36,030 bases of DNA from a virus. The position numbers were made by a program, and so were the translations under genes. Position 1 is the stretch's first letter, and the number at the start of each line of letters is the position of its first letter. The stretch is from IMG/VR virus record IMGVR_UViG_3300025128_000147, positions 1 through 36,030 of that record. The stretch is one strand, 5' to 3'. The notes under the pieces were generated by a model. That model did not search any database and was not told where the DNA came from. It saw only the letters and a list, made by a program, of their open reading frames with translations. Shown one piece after another: positions 31,890 to 36,030 of the stretch.

Positions 31890-32381
31890 TTAAAATGGTT
31901 GGTCAGCGGAAGTCTCAGCGACAGGCGCAGCCGATGCTGCTGCTGTGGCCGTACCAAAGTATTCACCAAACTCTGCATCGATCTGTGCCAGTTCGACACT
32001 GTCGATCTTTACAGTCTTAGTAGTTTCCTTTGGTGTGAAGATCTTCCAATCCTGATAGTCGCTGCCCTCACGATTGCGGCAGGTAAAGATAGCCTGCTTA
32101 CCACTGAGGTCTACGAATGATGGCGAGGCTTCGTCAAGTTGCGACAGCTCACCTTCAAAGCCAAGCTGCTTCAGCTGATCAGCAGTCCATGACGCTGCCT
32201 TATGTGTGACAGGCAACCACGTACGCAGAGTAATCACACTTTCAAATTCCTCTGTCCGTCCATCAGGTAGCTCCCGATGTACCGGAGAGAATCCGATAGC
32301 GACCTGAGTCGTACCGCTCTTACTCTTGGTTAGTGTGTTGCCAGTTACTTCACATAGGTATCTTCCGGTTTCAAATTTCAT
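31890..32381 (-). CDS. Single-stranded DNA-binding protein-like
   Basis: A 163-residue protein with AAAGGAAACTGAA before ATG. The N-terminal 110 residues have a beta-barrel pattern (G-R-Y-L-C-E-V-T-G-N, T-T-Q-V-A-I-G-F, E-S-V-I-T-L-R-T-W, A-I-F-T-C-R-N-R). An Ala-rich linker follows and the last four residues are D-Q-P-F. That end resembles the D-x-P-F tip by which bacterial SSBs recruit partners. It lies between a Sak4-like ATPase and the primase-helicase, exactly where phages place their SSB. Fold assignment is inferred, not certain. Confidence 0.72.
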   Translation of the reverse strand: MKFETGRYLCEVTGNTLTKSKSGTTQVAIGFSPVHRELPDGRTEEFESVITLRTWLPVTHKAASWTADQLKQLGFEGELSQLDEASPSFVDLSGKQAIFTCRNREGSDYQDWKIFTPKETTKTVKIDSVELAQIDAEFGEYFGTATAAASAAPVAETSADQPF

Positions 32382-32382
32382 T

Positions 32383-33198
32383 TCAGTTTCCTTTTTTCAT
32401 AGCATCAACAAAGTTATTCCAACCCTCTTCAGCGGTAGCACCAAGCGAGAAGCTCTCAGGTAAACCGTGTCTGTTCTTCGCATCCCAAGCAGCTCGTCGT
32501 TGCGTATAGGCAATGCGTTTCGTTCCACCTTTACCCTTGTTGCGTGAGCCGTCCTCATCCACGACGGTTACAAAGTCGAAGAACATTACGATGTCACACC
32601 AGCGGTGTAGCAAACCCCATTGGTTTTTGTGCATGTCTGCACTGAACCGGTCGTAGTCTGCACCAGCTGGGTTGCGAAACACTTTCACCTGGATATGTGA
32701 AAGCAGAAACACCATCATGTTCTTTTCGTTGCGTAGTCTCTCCAGCTGGCCGAGCATCTTTTCAAACTCAACACTGCTAGTGATGTAGCCCTGTTGGAAG
32801 TTAGCAAACCCTCGCGGTCCCCAGTCACCGCCATACTGCGTGTTGCAGATGTGGTCATAGAGCAGTCGTTCAAAGCCATTGATCGTGTCGAGCACGACTG
32901 TTTCAAAGTCGTGCTCACTACCAATCAGTTCATCAAGTGTGTTCACAAGATCAGACCAAGTGGTGATCTCAATGTTTGATACAGCAGGGATCTGATCAGC
33001 ATCGATCAGAGTCTCGATGCCTGTCTCACCTTGGCTCATTAAGAAGATCGGATTCTTTGCCCAGACGGGGAAGGAACTCTTACCAATCCCTTCAACTCCA
33101 GCCACACAGATGCGTGGCTTAAGACCACTGCCTGTTGTCTTTATCTTGTTAAGAAATCCAGCACCTTTACTGGCCGGTATCTTTTTGGTTACCGTCAT
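32383..33198 (-). CDS. Sak4-like RecA-family ATPase
   Basis: A 271-residue ATPase with Walker A GVEGIGKS (34-41), Walker B in T-V-V-L-D-T-I-N-G-F-E, and a sensor-like strand V-F-L-L-S-H. It lacks the large lid of helicases and fits the Sak4-type single-strand annealing/RecA group used in phage recombination. The ATG at 33198 has AAGGA about 8 bases upstream. It overlaps the nuclease gene before it, and its stop abuts the SSB-like gene. Nuclease, annealing ATPase and SSB together make a complete recombination set. Confidence 0.82.
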   Translation of the reverse strand: MTVTKKIPASKGAGFLNKIKTTGSGLKPRICVAGVEGIGKSSFPVWAKNPIFLMSQGETGIETLIDADQIPAVSNIEITTWSDLVNTLDELIGSEHDFETVVLDTINGFERLLYDHICNTQYGGDWGPRGFANFQQGYITSSVEFEKMLGQLERLRNEKNMMVFLLSHIQVKVFRNPAGADYDRFSADMHKNQWGLLHRWCDIVMFFDFVTVVDEDGSRNKGKGGTKRIAYTQRRAAWDAKNRHGLPESFSLGATAEEGWNNFVDAMKKGN

Positions 33199-34180
33199 CT
33201 TTCTTATCCTTGCGCTTTGCCATCCACCAAGCTTCCAAGCTTTGGTGTATAGCTGATCCAAAAATTAATGCGTTTGATTTCTCAACACGCCGTTCAATCC
33301 GTTGAACGTATCTGTAAAAGTATTTGCGTCTGCATGTGAGGAAGCAGCCGATACCTGAATGGCTCAGCCGGTCTTGCCCTGACACGCTACCACCTGTGCG
33401 TGAACCCCAGACTTCGTCATCGATTGACTCCGTGTTCCGGCACAGGTTAAGGAATTCGCACGGGCTACCGAATCGCTCACAAGCCTCTGTGTTCTGATAC
33501 CAGCGACTTTTGGTTTTACAGGACTCAATGTCCTTTGCGATGTCGATGAGCTGCACGAGCGTATCTCGTAGCTCATGCGACGAACGTGTGATGTGCCCGA
33601 AGCGATGGTAGTATTTTTCAGGTCGCTCAAGCACATCATGTGTGCAGCGAAACTCAAAGAGCTTGGCAGTCTCTCGCTCCAGATCTTCAGGTAGATCTGG
33701 CACATCAAAGCCATAGTACGTACCGTGGTTCTCTATCTCCCAAAGGGTACCAATGGAATTCTCTTTACCCTTGGCGATGCGAGATGGCTTGATAGTTATC
33801 TTGCGGATAACATCGTAGATCGTCTGATCGATTGGCTCATCTTTTAATAGAGAAGCTAGATGGTATCTACTGATCTGTGATTCAAAGGGTAGTCTGCCAG
33901 TGAATGCATCGTATGGTTTGAGATCACGACCGATGGTCTTGTGTTCGATCATCACCCGTTGCTTGCCGTAACCGGAGACGAGGGTATCGATCATGCCAAC
34001 GTAAGTGAGATCCGTATAAGGGATCTCAAAGATGACCGGCACTTCTGCATCAAGGCAAGACCACTCATCGTTTTGGTAACGATGATGATAGCCCGTGATA
34101 AGAGCACGAGCTTTTGCTGTTTCGACCTGATCGATTTCTAATTGATCAAGCGTCGTCAGTGCTTTGTTTAAACCATCCAT
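33167..34180 (-). CDS. RecB/Cas4-type PD-(D/E)XK nuclease with permuted motif order
   Basis: A 337-residue nuclease, probably a 5'-end-processing exonuclease for recombination. Visible motifs: G-M-I-D-T-L (D65), M-I-E-H-K-T (E79, K81), S-Q-I-S-R-Y (Q102, Y106), Cys residues 234, 241 and 247, then L-S-H-S-G-I-G-C-F-L-T-C-R-R-K-Y (C279, C283) and F-G-S-A-I-H-Q-S-L-E (H312). In usual members the last two blocks stand at the N-terminus, before the Asp motif; here they are at the C-terminus, so the order looks circularly permuted. Four Cys suggest an Fe-S cluster. The ATG at 34180 is used; a GTG at 34189 is possible. Confidence 0.82.
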   Translation of the reverse strand: MDGLNKALTTLDQLEIDQVETAKARALITGYHHRYQNDEWSCLDAEVPVIFEIPYTDLTYVGMIDTLVSGYGKQRVMIEHKTIGRDLKPYDAFTGRLPFESQISRYHLASLLKDEPIDQTIYDVIRKITIKPSRIAKGKENSIGTLWEIENHGTYYGFDVPDLPEDLERETAKLFEFRCTHDVLERPEKYYHRFGHITRSSHELRDTLVQLIDIAKDIESCKTKSRWYQNTEACERFGSPCEFLNLCRNTESIDDEVWGSRTGGSVSGQDRLSHSGIGCFLTCRRKYFYRYVQRIERRVEKSNALIFGSAIHQSLEAWWMAKRKDKKDDGNQKDTGQ

Positions 34181-34331
34181 GCGTATCACTCAGCTGCGAG
34201 TCGATCCATTCGACTGCTTGTCTTTTAGTAATAAATCGCACAGGTAGCTTTACACCAATTCGCGTGACGATCTGGTAGTGCATATCGTCGGCCACAAAAA
34301 CAAGTTTATAAGTTGGTAAATTTTTATTCAT
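34146..34331 (-). CDS. First gene of the leftward operon, small unknown
   Basis: A 61-residue protein with mixed strands (Y-K-L-V-F-V-A-D-D, Y-Q-I-V-T-R-I-G-V-K-L-P) and a Trp-containing helix (A-V-E-W-I-D-S-Q-L). It is preceded by a putative promoter and repeats, with only a weak ribosome site. It overlaps the nuclease start by about 35 bases. As first gene of a leftward early operon it might be a regulator or host-takeover protein, but nothing in the sequence proves it. Confidence 0.6.
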   Translation of the reverse strand: MNKNLPTYKLVFVADDMHYQIVTRIGVKLPVRFITKRQAVEWIDSQLSDTHGWFKQSTDDA

Positions 34332-34344
34332 CTGTGCGCTCGTA

Positions 34345-34363
34345 GTATGTACGTGGTATGTAC
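34345..34363. promoter_or_regulatory. Paired GTATGTAC operator-like repeats
   Basis: The 8-mer GTATGTAC occurs at 34345-34352 and 34356-34363. The starts are 11 bases apart, one helical turn. The repeats lie just downstream of the predicted leftward start site, where a repressor could block transcription. A T-G-T-A-C-A palindrome lies within the second copy. Confidence 0.45.
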
Positions 34364-34379
34364 ATGCTGTGAACGTATT

Positions 34380-34407
34380 AATGTAATGAGTTCATCCAAT
34401 ATGTCAA
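34380..34407 (-). promoter_or_regulatory. Leftward sigma70-type promoter for the replication operon
   Basis: Reading the minus strand, TTGACA (34407-34402) is followed after 16 bases by TACATT (34385-34380). The start site would be near 34373, about 42 bases before the first leftward gene. It is a consensus -35 with a fair -10. It would drive the leftward genes from 34331 down to 27570. Confidence 0.55.
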
Positions 34408-34458
34408 GCAAGTTTATATGACGTTCCTAATACACATATATTATTTTCAAAGTAGGTG

Positions 34459-34486
34459 TTGACATATAAGGCTAGATATATATGTT
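34459..34486 (+). promoter_or_regulatory. Rightward sigma70-type promoter
   Basis: TTGACA (34459-34464) is followed after 16 bases by TATGTT (34481-34486). The start site would be near 34493. An inverted repeat AATGCA-CACA-TGCATT (34500-34515) lies just after it and could be an operator. It would drive the small gene ending at 34897. It lies about 50 bases from the leftward promoter, giving a divergent control region. Confidence 0.5.
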
Positions 34487-34534
34487 TATGTAATCATTTA
34501 ATGCACACATGCATTGTAAAAATGATCACAAGGT

Positions 34535-34553
34535 TGTAATATTTTTTATTACA
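34535..34553. repeat. Inverted repeat TGTAATA-TTTTT-TATTACA
   Basis: A perfect 7-bp inverted repeat with a 5-base spacer lies in the AT-rich divergent region. It could be a regulator-binding site or a weak hairpin in the rightward leader. No T-run follows. Confidence 0.5.
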
Positions 34554-34632
34554 CACGACCACACTTGTAGCAATCACGCTACGCACGACCAAAGCTGCGT
34601 AACAAAGTGAACACTAACGCTACGCACGACCA
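34551..34632. repeat. Three iteron-like repeats AC(A/G)CACGACCA
   Basis: An 11-mer occurs at 34551-34561, 34581-34591 and 34622-34632. The last two copies extend to a perfect 16-mer ACGCTACGCACGACCA (34576-34591 and 34617-34632). Start-to-start spacing is 30 and 41 bases, close to 3 and 4 helical turns, so a protein could bind on one face of the DNA. They sit beside AT-rich sequence and between divergent operons. This is compatible with a replication origin or a regulator array. Confidence 0.6.
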
Positions 34633-34897
34633 GAAAGTAAGGGACAACCTTTTGGCCGCTAATCAAACAGAGCCGTACTCCGCAATTATGTTGCGAGAGA
34701 TCTCAGACCGGATGAAACTGCAAGCTGAAAGCCTGCTTGCGATCTCCGTAAAGATGGAAGCAAACTCAGTCGAATCTATCGACGTGCTGAACTCACTGGA
34801 GTTCCGAAAGAACGGTGTGAAAAAAGTAGCAGCGTTTGTACGAGGTGCTGAAGATGCCTGGTATAACAGTCAGGTAACAAGTCAGATCGAAGACTAG
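34607..34897 (+). CDS. Small hypothetical helical protein
   Basis: Up to 96 residues from a GTG at 34607. TTG at 34652 (with AAGGGA about 8 bases before it) or ATG at 34688 are alternative starts, and the TTG has the best ribosome site. The core is helical and charged (I-S-D-R-M-K-L-Q-A-E-S-L-L-A-I-S-V-K), ending G-A-E-D-A-W-Y-N-S-Q. No DNA-binding motif is evident. It is the only gene driven by the rightward promoter and may belong to the lysogeny/early control set. The GTG start would place the third iteron inside the gene. Confidence 0.55.
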   Translation: MNTNATHDQKVRDNLLAANQTEPYSAIMLREISDRMKLQAESLLAISVKMEANSVESIDVLNSLEFRKNGVKKVAAFVRGAEDAWYNSQVTSQIED

Positions 34898-34900
34898 CCC

Positions 34901-34929
34901 TTGACAGAGCCAGTCTCAATAAGCACAAT
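34901..34929 (+). promoter_or_regulatory. Sigma70-type promoter in front of the structured RNA
   Basis: A consensus TTGACA (34901-34906) and CACAAT (34924-34929) are separated by exactly 17 bases. The expected start is near 34936. It begins 4 bases after the stop of the small gene. It has no gene between it and the terminator at 35142, so it would produce a short RNA. Confidence 0.6.
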
Positions 34930-34935
34930 AGCAGT

Positions 34936-35142
34936 ACAATGAGAAGCGCATAGAAATGCCCGCTCATTTGCTGGCCGCCCATTAAGGCGGTCCAGCTTAG
35001 ATGATAAGCTGATTCATCTAATCGATTCATATATATAAAGCACACCGGTCTGCGCAGGCAGATCAACGAATCAATTTTGAGAATTGATACTCCTAAAATT
35101 GAAACTGGCACAGGCAGACTTCGGTTTGCCTGTGTTTTTTTT
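34936..35142 (+). ncRNA. Candidate structured small RNA or leader (about 207 nt)
   Basis: The span runs from the predicted start to a strong intrinsic terminator. Hairpin A: GCTGGCCGCC (34970-34979) pairs with 34986-34996, with one bulged T. Hairpin B: CAGCTTA-GATGA-TAAGCTG (34993-35011). Alternative B': TTAGATGA (34997-35004) with TCATCTAA (35014-35021). Hairpin C: ATCAATT (35070-35076) with AATTGAT (35082-35088), competing with TCAATTTT (35071-35078) and AAAATTGA (35095-35102). Only tiny frames exist (for example 9 codons at 34956). The exclusive pairings look switch-like. A trans-acting RNA or an attenuator are both possible. Confidence 0.5.
35109..35142 (+). terminator. Strong UUCG-loop terminator
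   Basis: An 11-bp stem (35109-35119 with 35124-35134, one G-U pair) is closed by a cUUCGg tetraloop and followed by eight Ts (35135-35142). This loop type is very stable. The 5' arm repeats an upstream CAGGCAGA (35055-35062), which could pair with the 3' arm as an antiterminator. Confidence 0.9.
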
Positions 35143-35220
35143 GTTTTTCTATTTGTCAGTGACCAAACGTGTCACAGTCTCCGACAAAATAAATTCTAAA
35201 AGAGTGGTGGAATCTACATT

Positions 35221-35245
35221 TTCAGTTTCATAGAATCTAACTGAA
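35221..35245. promoter_or_regulatory. Operator-like inverted repeat TTCAGTT/AACTGAA
   Basis: A 7-bp perfect inverted repeat with an 11-base spacer (35221-35227 and 35239-35245), about 59 bases upstream of the small gene at 35304. It has the size and symmetry of a dimeric repressor site. No clear promoter could be placed around it. Confidence 0.4.
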
Positions 35246-35303
35246 CAGAGTAGATGACACACACATACCATGTACATCATTCGATTTTGAAAGGTGATCT
35301 CTG

Positions 35304-35525
35304 ATGTATCGTTTGCAAATGATTGAGAAGAATTCTCGCGATGTCTTTTTTGAGAGACTGTTTACAACTGACGCTGATGCACAAGCTTTTGGTGAAGAGT
35401 TGGAAAAACATAACAGTCGTTTTACGATTCGGATTCGTAAGCTTGGACCAATTCCATGGCTACGGTTTGGCTTGAGCCGTATAAGGCTCAAGCCACTCAG
35501 ATGGTTGAAGCTTACGTCAAAGTAG
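35304..35525 (+). CDS. Small basic hypothetical protein next to integrase
   Basis: A 73-residue protein with AAAGGTGATCTCTG before ATG. The first part is mixed (Y-R-L-Q-M-I-E-K-N, F-F-E-R-L-F-T-T-D-A-D-A-Q) and the C-terminus is strongly basic (I-R-I-R-K-L-G, R-I-R-L-K-P-L-R-W-L-K). It ends 9 bases inside the convergent integrase gene. Its position suggests an excisionase or regulator, but no helix-turn-helix or winged-helix motif is certain. A long inverted repeat lies in its 3' end. Confidence 0.55.
   Translation: MYRLQMIEKNSRDVFFERLFTTDADAQAFGEELEKHNSRFTIRIRKLGPIPWLRFGLSRIRLKPLRWLKLTSK
35469..35494. repeat. Perfect 10-bp inverted repeat near integrase end
   Basis: GGCTTGAGCC (35469-35478), loop GTATAA, then GGCTCAAGCC (35485-35494). 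It lies inside the 3' end of the small gene, 22 bases from the integrase stop. No T-run follows in either direction. It could be a bidirectional RNA structure between convergent genes or a recombinase-related site. Confidence 0.75.
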
Positions 35526-36029
35526 ATTCATCGCATCAGCTACGTCTGAATCGTACGCATGCGAGTACATGCGAAGTGTAGTCATTGGATCGGAATGACC
35601 TAGTATCTTTGCAATGACCGCTATGTTCACGCCTGCTCCGAGCATTCTGCTTGCTGCTGTATGCCTTAGACAATGCCAAGCCAAGCCTGGTTTATCAAAC
35701 TTGGTGTTTCGCTTCGCCTTCTGAAAGGCTGAACTCAAGGTGTTCTTCTTATCAGTGAATAGGTTCTCACCACTAGCTTTAGATTCGATGCGTCGTCGCA
35801 GCATACCTTTAATCTGTGCAGGTACGGGTAGTCTGCGGTAGCTTACTGAGGCATCTGAACGTCTGGTGAGTGAACGCTTGCCTGACCTGCGACGAATAGC
35901 ATTGCCTTTGGGATTCGGTAAAGTCACATGTGCCAGATCACCTGAAAACAAATCAGATGTGATGCGCGTTAGCTCACCACGACGGATAGGTATGTATGCC
36001 ACAAACTCAACGGCATCTGCGATCATCTC
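35517..36029 (-). CDS. int: Tyrosine recombinase (integrase), C-terminal part, partial at right edge
   Basis: The frame is open to the right edge, so the N-terminal arm- and core-binding domains are outside the window; 170 residues of the catalytic domain are seen. Active-site residues appear in order: Arg in P-I-R-R-G-E-L-T-R-I, a Lys in N-P-K-G-N, His and Arg in W-H-C-L-R-H-T-A-A-S-R, His in L-G-H-S-D-P-M-T-T, and the nucleophile Tyr in R-M-Y-S-H-A-Y. It should integrate and excise the phage through att sites, making the phage temperate. It converges on the small gene at 35304 with a 9-base overlap. No attP could be identified. Confidence 0.9.
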   Translation of the reverse strand, partial: EMIADAVEFVAYIPIRRGELTRITSDLFSGDLAHVTLPNPKGNAIRRRSGKRSLTRRSDASVSYRRLPVPAQIKGMLRRRIESKASGENLFTDKKNTLSSAFQKAKRNTKFDKPGLAWHCLRHTAASRMLGAGVNIAVIAKILGHSDPMTTLRMYSHAYDSDVADAMNLL

Positions 36030-36030
36030 G

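Larger units (their letters stand above)
34898..35303. other. 406-base gene-free region with promoter, structured RNA and operators
   Basis: No convincing gene is present on the plus strand. An antisense frame (34776-35111, minus) overlaps the small gene and the hairpins and has no ribosome site. The region holds a promoter (34901-34929), several hairpins with alternative pairings, and a very strong terminator (35109-35142). Further right it holds inverted repeats at 35159-35175 (GTGAC/GTCAC) and 35221-35245 (TTCAGTT/AACTGAA), just upstream of the next small gene. Confidence 0.7.

Noticed and set aside
34776-35111. Minus-strand frame of 111 codons across the structured region
   Set aside because: It overlaps the small plus gene and the hairpins, has no ribosome site, and its composition looks like antisense of structured RNA.
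34936-35142. tRNA or tmRNA in the structured region
   Set aside because: No acceptor stem/T-loop pattern (no G-G-T-T-C-G-A-type arm) and no CCA-adjacent end could be fitted.
35143-35303. attP core site next to the integrase
   Set aside because: Inverted repeats are present but no host junction is available, so no core can be defined.

Overview
The window reads as most of the genome of a temperate, podovirus-like tailed phage or prophage. No cellular housekeeping gene, rRNA or tRNA is visible. Genes are tightly packed, many joined by ATGA, TAATG or GTGA overlaps. The head-to-tail gene order, a P22 gp10-like tail nozzle protein, three very large internal virion-type proteins, and the absence of a tape-measure or tail sheath gene all point to a short-tailed phage. 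A tyrosine recombinase at the right edge points to a temperate lifestyle. The host cannot be named; rho-independent terminators and ordinary Shine-Dalgarno sites fit a bacterium, probably Gram-negative.

Left two thirds (1-27610, all rightward), virion genes: a partial beta-rich structural gene at the edge, a possible small terminase, a one-helix membrane peptide, large terminase, portal, a 35-residue basic peptide, scaffold, major capsid protein and a lectin-fold decoration protein. A strong terminator follows (8132-8172). After it come a head-tail adaptor with an extra N-terminal domain, small beta proteins, the tail nozzle protein, two Gly/Met-rich proteins, three giant internal virion/ejection-type proteins (1509, 619 and 2010 residues), a thermonuclease-like protein, three small membrane proteins (lysis candidates) and an HNH-like nuclease.

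Right third (27570-34331, all leftward), replication, recombination and DNA modification: transcription appears to start near 34373. In transcription order the genes are a 61-residue protein, a RecB/Cas4-type nuclease with permuted motif order, a Sak4-like RecA ATPase, an SSB-like protein, a TOTE-type primase fused to a DnaB-like helicase, a 95-96 residue unknown, a Holliday-junction-resolvase-like nuclease, a DUF3310 protein, a C5 cytosine methyltransferase, a Lar-like restriction alleviation protein and a possible PD-(D/E)XK nuclease. They form one plausible module that copies and recombines phage DNA and protects it from host restriction.

Control region and right end (34332-36030): divergent promoters, short operators and three iteron-like repeats, one small rightward gene, a roughly 207-nt promoter-to-terminator stretch with strong alternative RNA structure (a candidate noncoding RNA or leader), another small gene, and the integrase C-terminal part running off the window.

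The observations most worth following are: (1) the methyltransferase gene carries, in the +1 frame, a second reading that also resembles a known phage protein family; (2) the permuted RecB/Cas4-type nuclease; (3) the structured RNA unit at 34936-35142; (4) the primase-helicase fusion.
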